Shown here piece by piece: positions 34,220 to 42,316 of a DNA stretch of 64,000 nucleotides. The position numbers and the translations under genes were made by a program. The notes under the pieces were generated by a model that saw nothing but the letters and a program-made list of their open reading frames with translations, had not been told where the DNA came from and searched no databases. Within the stretch, counting starts at the first letter, position 1. Each line of letters starts with the position of its first letter. This DNA is from Deltaproteobacteria bacterium GWC2_55_46 (GTDB lineage: Bacteria > Desulfobacterota > GWC2-55-46), in NCBI GenBank assembly GCA_001595385.3, contig LVEI03000001.1, forward strand, positions 496,001-560,000, written 5' to 3'.

Positions 34220-35251
34220 ATGTCCACTACGCCCACGACCACATCGGCAAACAAGACAAAGGCGCTTGACCTCGCCATAAGCCAGATAGAAAAGCAGTTC
34301 GGCAAGGGTTCGATAATGAAGCTCGGCAAGGACGGCGCCCCTGTGAAGATATCGGCCGTATCGACCGGATCGACGGCCCTCGATATAGCCTTGGGGATCG
34401 GCGGGGTCCCAAGGGGAAGGGTAGTCGAGGTATTCGGCCCGGAGTCTTCAGGAAAGACCACCCTTACGCTCCACATAGCGGCTGAGGCGCAGAAAAAGGG
34501 CGGGACAGTAGCCTTCATCGACGCCGAACACGCCCTCGACCTCTCGTACGCCAAGAAGCTCGGAGTCAACGCCGACGACCTGCTCCTTTCACAGCCGGAT
34601 ACCGGCGAGCAGGCCCTTGAGATAGCCGACGTCCTCATAAGAAGCGGCGCTGTCGACCTCATCGTCGTAGACTCTGTCGCCGCGCTCGTGCCAAGGGCCG
34701 AGCTCGAAGGCGAAATGGGCGATTCGCACATGGGCCTCCAGGCCAGGCTCATGAGCCAGGCGCTCCGCAAGCTCACCTCGACCATAAGCAAGTCCAACAC
34801 CTGCGTCATATTCATAAACCAGATAAGGCACAAGATAGGCGTCATGTTCGGCAGCCCGGAGACCACCACCGGCGGGAACGCGCTCAAGTTCTACGCCTCC
34901 ATCAGGATGGACATAAGGAAGATCGGCCAGCTAAAGCAGGGAGACTCGGTCATAGGCAACCGCATAAGGGTCAAGGTCGTTAAAAACAAGCTCGCCCCGC
35001 CCTTCAGGGACGCCGAGTTCGACATCCTCTTTAACGAGGGCATATCGAGGGAGGGCGACATCCTTGACCTCGGCTCCGGCGTCGATATCGTCGAGAAGAG
35101 CGGCTCATGGTTCTCCTACAACGGCGAGAGGCTCGGCCAGGGGCGCGAGGCCGCGAGGTCGTACCTCCGTGAGCACCCGGAGGTGGCCGCGGACATCGAG
35201 CAGAAGATACTCCAGCACTACGGCATCAAGACAAACGAGGAGCAGAAGTAA
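34220..35251 (+). CDS. recA: RecA recombinase
   Basis: Forms filaments on single-stranded DNA for homologous pairing and SOS induction. The 343 residues are standard. The Walker A motif is GPESSGKT (residues 73-80), Walker B is [12 protein letters not shown], and the DNA-binding L2 loop follows [23 protein letters not shown] at 34220 is preceded by AGGAGG. I do not see a clear LexA box in the 23-base gap before it. The stop shares one base with pilT. Confidence 0.98.
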   Translation: MSTTPTTTSANKTKALDLAISQIEKQFGKGSIMKLGKDGAPVKISAVSTGSTALDIALGIGGVPRGRVVEVFGPESSGKTTLTLHIAAEAQKKGGTVAFIDAEHALDLSYAKKLGVNADDLLLSQPDTGEQALEIADVLIRSGAVDLIVVDSVAALVPRAELEGEMGDSHMGLQARLMSQALRKLTSTISKSNTCVIFINQIRHKIGVMFGSPETTTGGNALKFYASIRMDIRKIGQLKQGDSVIGNRIRVKVVKNKLAPPFRDAEFDILFNEGISREGDILDLGSGVDIVEKSGSWFSYNGERLGQGREAARSYLREHPEVAADIEQKILQHYGIKTNEEQK

Positions 35252-36420
35252 TGGCGGAGATAGACTTAAGTTCCATCCTGAACGTCGCCGTCAAGGGCAA
35301 GGCCTCTGACGTGCACCTAAAGGCTGGTGTGCCCCCGATACTGAGGGTGCACGGCTCTCTCGTGCCGATAAAGAACCACGAGAGGCTCGCGCCTGATGAG
35401 ATAGCCAGGGCAGCGATGAGGCTCATGAGCGACGCCCAGAAGGAGACCTTCAGGCAGAACCACCAGCTCGACATGGCCTACAGCGTCCCAGGCCTCGGCA
35501 GGTTCAGGGTAAACATATTCCAGCAAAGGGGCGCGGTCGGCATAGTCCTCAGGGTCATCCCGATAAAGATACAGACCTTCGATGAGCTTAACCTGCCGAA
35601 GGTCCTTGAGACCGTCGCAAACGAGATAAGGGGCCTGGTCCTTGTGACCGGGGTCACCGGCAGCGGGAAATCGACAACGCTTGCCGCCGTGCTCGACTAT
35701 ATCAACAACCACAAATCCAGCCACGTGATAACCGCCGAAGACCCCATCGAGTTCCTTCACAGGGACAAAAGGTGCATCATCAACCAGAGGGAGATAGGCA
35801 TGGACGCCCCGAGCTTCTCGGACGCGTTGAGGGGCGCCCTCAGGCAGGACCCGGACATCATCATGGTCGGCGAGATGAGGGACCTTGAGACGATAGAGAT
35901 AGCCCTCACAGCGGCCGAGACCGGCCACCTGGTCCTTTCCACCCTCCATACCATCGACGCCATGGAGACCGTGAACAGGATAGTATCGGTATTCCCCCCG
36001 TACCAGCAGAAGCAGATAAGGATACAGCTCGCGGGGGTAATAAAGGCGATAGTCTCCCAGAGGCTCATGCCCACCAAGGACGGCCAGGCGCGCGTGCCGG
36101 CCGTAGAGGTCATGGTCTCCACCGGGCGCATAAGGGAGTGCATCGAGGACAAGGAGAAGACAAAAGACATCGCCGACGCCATCTCCAAAGGCTACACCAC
36201 ATACGGCATGCAGACCTTCGACCAGTCCATCATGTCTCTGCTTAACAAGGGGCTCATCTCCTACGAAGAGGCCCTGAGGCAGTCGAGTAACCCGGCTGAT
36301 TTCGCTCTCAAGGTAAAGGGTGTCTCCGGCACGAGCGATATGGGATGGAAGGACTTTGAGAAAAACGAGAAGGAAGGCGGCGGCGCCACGCCCCCTCCGG
36401 CTGACATAGAAAGGTTCTGA
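35251..36420 (+). CDS. pilT: Type IV pilus retraction ATPase PilT
   Basis: A hexameric ATPase that drives pilus retraction and twitching. The 389 residues include the N-terminal PAS-like part (VAVKGKASDVHLKAGVPPIL), Walker A GVTGSGKS (134-141), the Asp box and Walker B FSDALRGALRQDPDIIMVGE, and the conserved AIRNLIRE-like C-terminal region is replaced by GYTTYGMQTFDQSIMSLLNK. The last 30 residues are charged. A lone pilT next to recA suggests the pilus genes are elsewhere. PilU is a less likely alternative. Confidence 0.9.
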   Translation: MAEIDLSSILNVAVKGKASDVHLKAGVPPILRVHGSLVPIKNHERLAPDEIARAAMRLMSDAQKETFRQNHQLDMAYSVPGLGRFRVNIFQQRGAVGIVLRVIPIKIQTFDELNLPKVLETVANEIRGLVLVTGVTGSGKSTTLAAVLDYINNHKSSHVITAEDPIEFLHRDKRCIINQREIGMDAPSFSDALRGALRQDPDIIMVGEMRDLETIEIALTAAETGHLVLSTLHTIDAMETVNRIVSVFPPYQQKQIRIQLAGVIKAIVSQRLMPTKDGQARVPAVEVMVSTGRIRECIEDKEKTKDIADAISKGYTTYGMQTFDQSIMSLLNKGLISYEEALRQSSNPADFALKVKGVSGTSDMGWKDFEKNEKEGGGATPPPADIERF

Positions 36421-36445
36421 GGGGGGACCTTTTTTGTTGTCCCTT

Positions 36446-36608
36446 GACAGGTTGCTGAAAAATACAGATTTTGTTCAGGCTGCTTAAAAAACCATATGCG
36501 AGGCCCCAATGAAATCGGGGAGCGAGGAAGGAGGCGTACTTCTTTGGTACGCCGCACTGACTCGCTTTGAAGGCAACGACGCAGATGGACTTATTTCAGC
36601 CTGCTAAG
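36446..36608. repeat. Dispersed imperfect palindrome, copy 2
   Basis: The core at 36476-36608 begins CAGGCTGCTTAAAAAACCAT and ends with CGACGCAGATGGACTTATTT then CAGCCTGCTAAG. The centre has a 7-bp hairpin GGCGTAC (36533-36539) with GTACGCC (36547-36553). A second start-like sequence, ACAGGTTGCTGAAAAATAC, lies just to the left, as if one copy had inserted in another. It fills most of the pilT-recX gap and ends 16 bases before the recX start. Confidence 0.85.
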
Positions 36609-36624
36609 TCCTCCCCTCCCCATT

Positions 36625-37101
36625 ATGAAAGAAAGGCCGCAAAAGAAGAACGGCATAAGCGCCAAAGGGGCGGCGATGCGCCTCCTCTCCATAAGGCCCA
36701 GAAGCGTCCGGGAGATGGAGACGAAGCTCAAGGAAAAATTTGATACTGACGAGGCCGGAGAAGCCGTCCAGTACCTCATCGAGCTTGGCTACCTCGACGA
36801 CGAGAAGTTCGCGAGAGGGCTGGCCGAATCACGCGCCAGACACAAGGCATGGGGGCCAGCGCGGATAGCCAGAGAGCTATCATTAAAGGGGATCGAAGAA
36901 GGCATAATAAAACTGGTATTAATTGAATCGGCGCCTGAAGAAGAAGGCGCAAACGACGCGCTCAAGAGGTGGCTCAAGAGGAACAGCTCGGTCAAAGGGC
37001 CCAAGGCGCGGGAGCGGGCCTTCAGGCACCTGCTGGCAAGGGGCTTTTCAACCGGGGCCATAATGAAGGTCCTGGGCGGCCTCTCTGTAGATGACGAATA
37101 G
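36625..37101 (+). CDS. recX: Regulatory protein RecX
   Basis: Inhibits RecA filament growth. A 158-residue, basic, three-helix-repeat protein with AMRLLSIRPRSVREMETKLK, YLIELGYLDDEKFARGLAES and the family-like KAWGPARIARELSLKGIEEG. ATG at 36625 has no clear ribosome-binding site, which may reflect insertion of the repeat directly upstream. recX normally follows recA directly; here pilT and a repeat come between them. Confidence 0.88.
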   Translation: MKERPQKKNGISAKGAAMRLLSIRPRSVREMETKLKEKFDTDEAGEAVQYLIELGYLDDEKFARGLAESRARHKAWGPARIARELSLKGIEEGIIKLVLIESAPEEEGANDALKRWLKRNSSVKGPKARERAFRHLLARGFSTGAIMKVLGGLSVDDE

Positions 37102-37144
37102 AGATTGATATTAAAAAAATATTATTTTATCAACGGGAAAGAGT

Positions 37145-39781
37145 ATGAAGTCATCAGACATCAGAAAACGTTTTCTGGATTACTTCGCGAAAAAGGGCCA
37201 CACGATAGTGCCGTCGTCCGGCCTTGTGCCAAAAGGCGACCCAACCCTCCTCTTCACGAACGCTGGAATGGTCCAGTTCAAGGGGGTCTTCCTCGAAGAG
37301 GAGACAAGGGATTATACAAGGGCTGCGTCATGCCAGAGGTGCATGAGGGCGGGTGGCAAGCACAACGACCTCGAAAACGTCGGCAGGACCGCCAGGCACC
37401 ACACATTCTTCGAGATGCTCGGCAACTTCTCATTCGGCGACTATTTCAAGGAAGGCGCCATAGAGTTCGCCTGGGAGTTCCTTGCAAAGGAGATGGGCCT
37501 CCCCAAGGACAGGCTCTGGGTAACGGTATTCGAGAGCGACGACGAGACCGCCGGGATATGGAAGAAGGTAGCCGCCATCCCTCCTGAGCGTATAGTAAGG
37601 CTCGGGGAGAAGGACAACTTCTGGTCGATGGGAGATACCGGCCCCTGCGGCCCGTGCTCCGAGATACTGATAGACCAGGGGCCTCATGTCGGCTGCGGAA
37701 GGCCGGAATGCGCCGTAGGGTGCGACTGCGACAGGTACCTGGAGCTTTGGAACCTGGTCTTCATGCAGTACGACAGGAGCGCCGGTGGGAAGCTTACCGG
37801 GCTGCCTAAACCATGCATAGACACCGGCATGGGCCTTGAGCGCCTTTCAGCAGTCATGCAGGGCAAGCTCAACAACTACGACAGCGATCTTTTCTCGGCT
37901 ATCATAGGGAAGATTCTGGAGCTGTCTTCGGTCAAATACGAAGCAAACCCTGAAACAGACGTATCCATAAGGGCGATAGCCGACCACGCGAGGGCGATAA
38001 CATTCCTCATGGCCGACGGGGTGTTGCCGAGTAACGAAGGCCGTGGCTACGTGCTCCGGAGGATAATCAGGAGGGCGGCCCGCCACGGAAGGTATCTGGG
38101 GCTACAGGAGCCTTTCCTTTACAAGGTGAACGGGGCGGTAATCGAATCGATGGGGGCGATCTATCCGGAGATAGTAAAGGCCAGGGACCTCATCGCCAGG
38201 GCCACCAGGGGCGAGGAGGAACGCTTCTTTGAGACACTGGAGCGCGGCCTCGCCCTCCTTGAAGGAGAGGTAAAGGCCCTGAAGGAGATGAACGCGACGG
38301 TAATACCAGGCGACGTCGCCTTCAAGCTCTACGACACCTTCGGCTTCCCTGTGGACCTTACCGCCGACATAATAAGGAAAGAAGGCTTCTCAGTCGATGA
38401 GGACGGCTTCGGCAAGCTCATGGAAGAGCAGAAGAAGACGGCACGGGCCTCATGGAAGGGGCTTGAAGGCAAGTCCTCCTCGCAGGAGTTCTACAAGAGC
38501 CTCTCTTCAGCCGGGCTCTCATCTGAGTTCGCCGGCTACCACATGGACGCCGTCTCCTCAAGGGTCCTCTGCCTTATTAAGGACGGACAGACGGTAGACG
38601 CGGCCTTCTCCGGCGAAGATGTCGAGGTCATAACCGGCGAGACGCCTTTTTACGCCGAATCAGGCGGACAGGTTGGAGACACGGGCGTGATCGTCGGCAA
38701 GGGCTTCAGCCTCAAGGTAATGGACACGAGAAGGCCGGTAAATAACCTCATAGTCCACTATTGCAAGATCGAGGAAGGCTCGATAAACGTAGACGACACG
38801 GCTGAGCTGGCGATAGATATAGAAGCCAGGAACGCAATACGCAGGAATCACACCGCCACGCACATACTCCACGCCATACTGAGAAAGACAGTAGGCGAGC
38901 ACGTCAGACAGGCAGGCTCTCTCGTGGCCCCAGGCTACTTCAGGTTCGACTTCAGCCACTTCGAGCCGCTGGGGGCTGACACGATAAGAAAGATCGAGCA
39001 GGAGGCGAACAGGGCCATCCTTTCAAACAGGGAGGTCACGACAGACGTCCTCTCCTACACCGAAGCCGTAGAAAGGGGGGCGCTCGCGTTTTTCGGAGAG
39101 AAATACGGCGACCTCGTGCGCATGGTGCAGGTCGAGGGAGTAAGCGCCGAGCTATGCGGCGGGACTCATGTGAGGAGGAGCGGCGATATCGGTATCGTCA
39201 AGGTCACAGGTGAAAGCTCGGTAGCCGCTGGCGTAAGAAGAATAGAGGCCGTGACCGGAGAAGCTGCCCTCGCGTTCCTCAACCAGGCCGAGGATACGCT
39301 TAAGGAAGCGTCGGCGCTCCTTAAGGTGCCCAGGAACGACGTGCCTGAGAGGATAAAAAAGCTCTTCGAGGAAGAAAAAGAGCTTGGCAGAGAGATAGAG
39401 CGCCTCAAAGGCAAGGAGAAGGCAGGAGCCGCTGGAGAGCTCTTGGAATCTGTGCGCAAGGTGGCTGGCGTGAGCGTTCTCGCCACGAAGGTCGCCGGCG
39501 ACGCCAAAGAGCTACGCGAGATGGCTGATGCCCTGAGGCAGAAACTCGGAAGCGGCATAGTCGTTCTCGCGGCCGAGCAGGACTCCAAGGCGCTGCTCCT
39601 TGCTGCCGTTACAAGGGACCTGGTATCACGCTACAGCGCCGGAGAGATAATAAAGAGGCTCGCGCCAATAATAGGCGGCAAAGGCGGCGGAAAGGCCGAT
39701 ATGGCGCAGGCCGGCGGGGCTCAACCCGAAAATATCGGCCTGGCTATCGATCAGGCGTACAGGACGATAGAAGAGCTGTAA
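37145..39781 (+). CDS. alaS: Alanyl-tRNA synthetase
   Basis: Charges tRNA-Ala. The 878 residues match the family. The class II catalytic domain is at the N-terminus (SSGLVPKGDPTLLFTNAGMV and RTARHHTFFEMLGNFSFGDY), the editing domain carries RRNHTATHILHAIL and CGGTHVRRS (zinc ligands His and Cys), and the C-terminal part ends with the DHHA1-like IGGKGGGKADMAQAGGAQPE. The start is ATG at 37145. A terminator follows. Confidence 0.98.
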   Translation: MKSSDIRKRFLDYFAKKGHTIVPSSGLVPKGDPTLLFTNAGMVQFKGVFLEEETRDYTRAASCQRCMRAGGKHNDLENVGRTARHHTFFEMLGNFSFGDYFKEGAIEFAWEFLAKEMGLPKDRLWVTVFESDDETAGIWKKVAAIPPERIVRLGEKDNFWSMGDTGPCGPCSEILIDQGPHVGCGRPECAVGCDCDRYLELWNLVFMQYDRSAGGKLTGLPKPCIDTGMGLERLSAVMQGKLNNYDSDLFSAIIGKILELSSVKYEANPETDVSIRAIADHARAITFLMADGVLPSNEGRGYVLRRIIRRAARHGRYLGLQEPFLYKVNGAVIESMGAIYPEIVKARDLIARATRGEEERFFETLERGLALLEGEVKALKEMNATVIPGDVAFKLYDTFGFPVDLTADIIRKEGFSVDEDGFGKLMEEQKKTARASWKGLEGKSSSQEFYKSLSSAGLSSEFAGYHMDAVSSRVLCLIKDGQTVDAAFSGEDVEVITGETPFYAESGGQVGDTGVIVGKGFSLKVMDTRRPVNNLIVHYCKIEEGSINVDDTAELAIDIEARNAIRRNHTATHILHAILRKTVGEHVRQAGSLVAPGYFRFDFSHFEPLGADTIRKIEQEANRAILSNREVTTDVLSYTEAVERGALAFFGEKYGDLVRMVQVEGVSAELCGGTHVRRSGDIGIVKVTGESSVAAGVRRIEAVTGEAALAFLNQAEDTLKEASALLKVPRNDVPERIKKLFEEEKELGREIERLKGKEKAGAAGELLESVRKVAGVSVLATKVAGDAKELREMADALRQKLGSGIVVLAAEQDSKALLLAAVTRDLVSRYSAGEIIKRLAPIIGGKGGGKADMAQAGGAQPENIGLAIDQAYRTIEEL

Positions 39782-39813
39782 AACAGCCTTATTGGTGAGA
39801 TTGCGATCAACAA

Positions 39814-39844
39814 AAAGCCCGGTCATCCCGGGCTTTCGCGTTTT
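39814..39844 (+). terminator. Terminator after alaS
   Basis: A 9-bp stem, AAAGCCCGG with CCGGGCTTT, is followed by CGCG and a short T run, 33 bases after the alaS stop. Confidence 0.7.
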
Positions 39845-39869
39845 AGTAGTTTTTTAAGTAGTACTTAAG

Positions 39870-40229
39870 TCAACAGCACGACGACCACTTCATCATCGCC
39901 GTCGTAAGACCAGAGGAGAGTTTCGCGAAATCGCTCCCAAGCTCCAGCCCGTCGGCCGCCGCCTCCTTCTTCCCGGTGACAGCGTAATCGAGTATCTTTG
40001 CCGCCTCTTCATGAAAGGAGGCGTGGAGGTTCCTGATCCTCGTCCAGCTCTCTCCTTTCTTCTCATGATCAGGCAGTCCGTGCAGCCATTTTCCGAAGTC
40101 GCAATTGTTGTCTGCCTTGACCTTGGCTACCGACCACTCGCTCTGGCCTGTCTCGATAGCCTTCTTAAGCCTTACCTTCCACATGCCATGCGCCCCGATA
40201 GCCTGCTTGATCTCGTCTGCCTTGGACAT
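39870..40229 (-). CDS. Stand-alone CZB (zinc-binding) domain protein with C-terminal Cys-Cys
   Basis: A 119-residue soluble protein made almost entirely of a chemoreceptor zinc-binding (CZB) domain: His14 in AIGAHGMWKVRLKKA, the core CDFGKWLHG (Cys43) and HASFHEEA (His69, His73), the expected 3-His/1-Cys site. CZB domains usually end chemoreceptors or diguanylate cyclases; here there is no other domain. The protein ends in WSSCC, a vicinal cysteine pair like that of HgcB. It has an AAGGAGG site seven bases before the ATG and lies 144 bases after hgcB in the same direction. It may be part of the hgc transcript or have its own promoter. A metal-sensing or metal-buffering role is inference. Confidence 0.85.
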   Translation of the reverse strand: MSKADEIKQAIGAHGMWKVRLKKAIETGQSEWSVAKVKADNNCDFGKWLHGLPDHEKKGESWTRIRNLHASFHEEAAKILDYAVTGKKEAAADGLELGSDFAKLSSGLTTAMMKWSSCC

Positions 40230-40373
40230 CTTTAAGCCTCCTTAGCTGTATGCTTTAGCTCTATTTCGCAACCCTGACCGGGAACTTTACAAAAAAACAC
40301 TTTCTACCCCCTGTCGATCTTTAATTAGAAGCAAGATATGTCCTGTGTTGTTAAAAACAGCTAAAAAATTATC

Positions 40374-40682
40374 TCAGCAGCACGCCCCTTTGCCATTATC
40401 ACCATTATCCGCCTCACTTCCGCAGCCGCACGAGACATCACCAGTTACCATTCCCCTTATAAGCGCAGCGGCGCAGCCGACTCCGGTTTTGACCTTGATG
40501 GCCCCGTGCTCGCAATTCCTCATGCAGGCGCCGCATTCCATGCAAAGGTCCCTATCGGTCAGCCTTGCCCTTTTATCCGCCATGACGAACACCCCATGAG
40601 GGCAGACATCGGCGCAAAGTCCGCAGCCCTTGCATTTTTCCGTATCATACCCAAGGGTACAAACAGCTTCCAGATACCTCAT
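40374..40682 (-). CDS. hgcB: HgcB, ferredoxin of mercury methylation
   Basis: The electron-donating partner of HgcA. From ATG at 40682 (overlapping the hgcA stop as ATGA, with GGGGG upstream) it has 102 residues; GTG at 40694 is an alternative. Two 4Fe-4S motifs are CKGCGLCADVCP (Cys17, 20, 23, 27) and CMECGACMRNC (Cys47, 50, 53, 57). A further conserved Cys lies in VGCAAALIRG (Cys70) and the protein ends GKGACC (Cys101, Cys102), the vicinal pair that defines HgcB and is thought to bind Hg(II) and pass it to HgcA. Cys85 and Cys87 (SCGCG) are extra. Fusion of ferredoxin features with the end pair and its place after hgcA make the call firm. Confidence 0.96.
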   Translation of the reverse strand: MRYLEAVCTLGYDTEKCKGCGLCADVCPHGVFVMADKRARLTDRDLCMECGACMRNCEHGAIKVKTGVGCAAALIRGMVTGDVSCGCGSEADNGDNGKGACC

Positions 40683-41767
40683 AAGAGCCCCCACTGGCTT
40701 ATCTTGAACGCGATGAAAAGCAAGAACGCCATACCCGTACCAGCAAGGTAGACAGGAATCGAAAACTTAAGCTCCTTATTGACCCCCGAGGCCCCCGTGA
40801 AAGTAGTAGAGCCCGTGAACTGAAGGGCCATGTACGAGCTTGCGAGGGGAAAGAAAAGCAATGACGCCGCCTTTAAAAGGACGCTTTCCGGGGCGGGAAT
40901 AAAAAACGAGGCGACGAGAACAGAGGCAAGCCCGGCAAGCCAGCCTTTTATGGCGAACGGCCTGAATGGTATGTACGGCAGCAGGGCCGGGGTAAGCAAT
41001 GCGCCCGCCAGTACGGAGACGAGCCCCAAAATAATGAGCGGCCCGCCGTAGCCAATTGCCGCTTCGAAGGAGATCCCTCTGGTGGTAAGTCCGGATAACG
41101 CAAAGAGCAGTAAAGAGAAGATGGCAAATATCTTGAGCGCGGGCCTGAGCTCCATAGGGGTAAGCACGAGCCTGTCCTTCAGGCTGAATTGGACCAGCCT
41201 CATCCCCGCGCTCGCCTTATAGCCTGAGCTTACGAATTCTTTCAAATCGGAGGCCAGCACAGGGCCGTATATAGCCCTGAAGCCGGTCTGCTTCCTGACC
41301 TCAGGGGCCGAAACACCCGGTGCGCCTAGCTGTGGCAGTATGAGACGCCTGTGTGATACCTTTTCATGGAGCCTTTCCGAGAATACCTTTTTTACAAGCT
41401 CATCCGTGCCGAATGTCCCCTTCCCTGCGGCGCACCAGACGTTTATGCCTTTGGTATCAAGGACGAGCAGCCATGCGTCCACGCCTGGTATAGATCCGCG
41501 TAAAATATCGAAGCTCATCTTGTAGTTCGCGGTTACAAAAACGTCTGAGCCGGGGCCAGGGCTGCCCAGGGCGTAAAGCCCGGGCACGACTACATACTTC
41601 ATCCTGTACGCGCCTATCCTGCATCTGAAATGGTCTATGCGGTCTTTCCAGGTGACAGCAGAATCAGTGCTTAAGGGCTTTTTCCCCGCGTCTTCAGTTG
41701 GACAACATTGAGCGGTATTTGCCCCGCAGCAAGCGGCCTTCTCTCCGAGCCGTGTCTTCTTTTTCAT
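40679..41767 (-). CDS. hgcA: HgcA, corrinoid methyltransferase of mercury methylation
   Basis: Transfers a methyl group from a corrinoid to inorganic Hg(II), producing methylmercury, at the inner membrane. The 362 residues hold an N-terminal corrinoid-binding domain with the diagnostic cap-helix motif NVWCAAGK (109-116; Cys112 is the lower-axial cobalt ligand by homology), then five membrane helices (about 209-227, 241-262, 272-291, 297-316, 338-356). This domain order is unique to HgcA; CFeSP subunits lack the helices. The first 25 residues carry two cysteine pairs, AACCGAN (13-14) and QCCPTED (21-22). The stop overlaps hgcB. An AbrB-like gene precedes it by 10 bases. Confidence 0.97.
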   Translation of the reverse strand: MKKKTRLGEKAACCGANTAQCCPTEDAGKKPLSTDSAVTWKDRIDHFRCRIGAYRMKYVVVPGLYALGSPGPGSDVFVTANYKMSFDILRGSIPGVDAWLLVLDTKGINVWCAAGKGTFGTDELVKKVFSERLHEKVSHRRLILPQLGAPGVSAPEVRKQTGFRAIYGPVLASDLKEFVSSGYKASAGMRLVQFSLKDRLVLTPMELRPALKIFAIFSLLLFALSGLTTRGISFEAAIGYGGPLIILGLVSVLAGALLTPALLPYIPFRPFAIKGWLAGLASVLVASFFIPAPESVLLKAASLLFFPLASSYMALQFTGSTTFTGASGVNKELKFSIPVYLAGTGMAFLLFIAFKISQWGLL

Positions 41768-41777
41768 GGAAGCCTCC

Positions 41778-42050
41778 TCAGAGCATCTCTCTCATGACAG
41801 GGCCGAGCCTGTGTTTGAGCATATCCACCAGGTCTTCTACCTTGACGAGGGTGATACAGCAGACCTCGCCGTCCTTCTCCCATGTGGCTACCGCGAGCTT
41901 GTCTCCGGCCCTTATGCCGGCCTTCTCCCTCAACTCTTTTGGCAGCACCATCTGCCCTCTCTCGTCAACGCTTACGACGGCCTCTACCTTGCAGCCCTCC
42001 ACCCTCTTTACATCAGTCCCGCAGCAGCCCCCATCCTTCTTCCTCGCCAT
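41778..42050 (-). CDS. AbrB/SpoVT-type protein associated with HgcAB
   Basis: A 90-residue protein with an AbrB-like swapped-hairpin DNA-binding domain: VDERGQMVLPKELREKAGIR followed by AGDKLAVATW. It is unusually rich in cysteines for this fold: GGCCGTD (9-10), VEGCKVEA (Cys20) and GEVCCITL (64-65). Small AbrB-type proteins are known next to hgcA in other genomes. The last 20 residues form a helix (VEDLVDMLKHRLGPVMREML). It is the first gene of the hgc operon, 10 bases before hgcA, with GGAGGAG before its ATG. A thiol-metal-responsive regulator of the operon is a reasonable inference but is not shown. Confidence 0.85.
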   Translation of the reverse strand: MARKKDGGCCGTDVKRVEGCKVEAVVSVDERGQMVLPKELREKAGIRAGDKLAVATWEKDGEVCCITLVKVEDLVDMLKHRLGPVMREML

Positions 42051-42073
42051 ATCTCCTCCAAATTATCTTACCA

Positions 42074-42097
42074 ATCAGACTTATCAGAATCATCAGA
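42074..42097. promoter_or_regulatory. Three ATCAGA direct repeats at 9-bp period (operator-like)
   Basis: On the plus strand ATCAGA begins at 42074, 42083 and 42092. The array abuts the -10 box at 42098 and should cover the transcription start of the hgc operon. On the coding (minus) strand the unit is TCTGAT. The exact 9-bp period and the position fit an operator for a multimeric repressor. Confidence 0.6.
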
Positions 42098-42125
42098 ATT
42101 ATACTCCAATCCTCCGGAATGTCAA
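42098..42125 (-). promoter_or_regulatory. Sigma-70 promoter of the hgc operon
   Basis: On the minus strand TTGACA (42125-42120), a 16-base spacer and TATAAT (42103-42098) are perfect matches to both consensus boxes. It lies about 50 bases before the AbrB-like gene and after the end of the TPR gene. Confidence 0.85.
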
Positions 42126-42316
42126 CGGCTTTTCGCCAACATGGAAAAGACGCACCTGTTCCGATCCCAATACGAATGGTGAAGGTATCTGTGCTGAAAA
42201 AAGTCATGATCTACGAGAATTATAAGAAGACAAGGCGCGCGGGACTGGCCGCGGCTGCGTAGCTGGGGCTGTTTAGGGATAAACCGATGGGCGGAGATGA
42301 AACTGATCCCTGGGGC

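Noticed and set aside
42176-42262. 28-codon plus-strand frame ending GLAAAA upstream of the hgc promoter
   Set aside because: Too short and without a start signal to support a gene.
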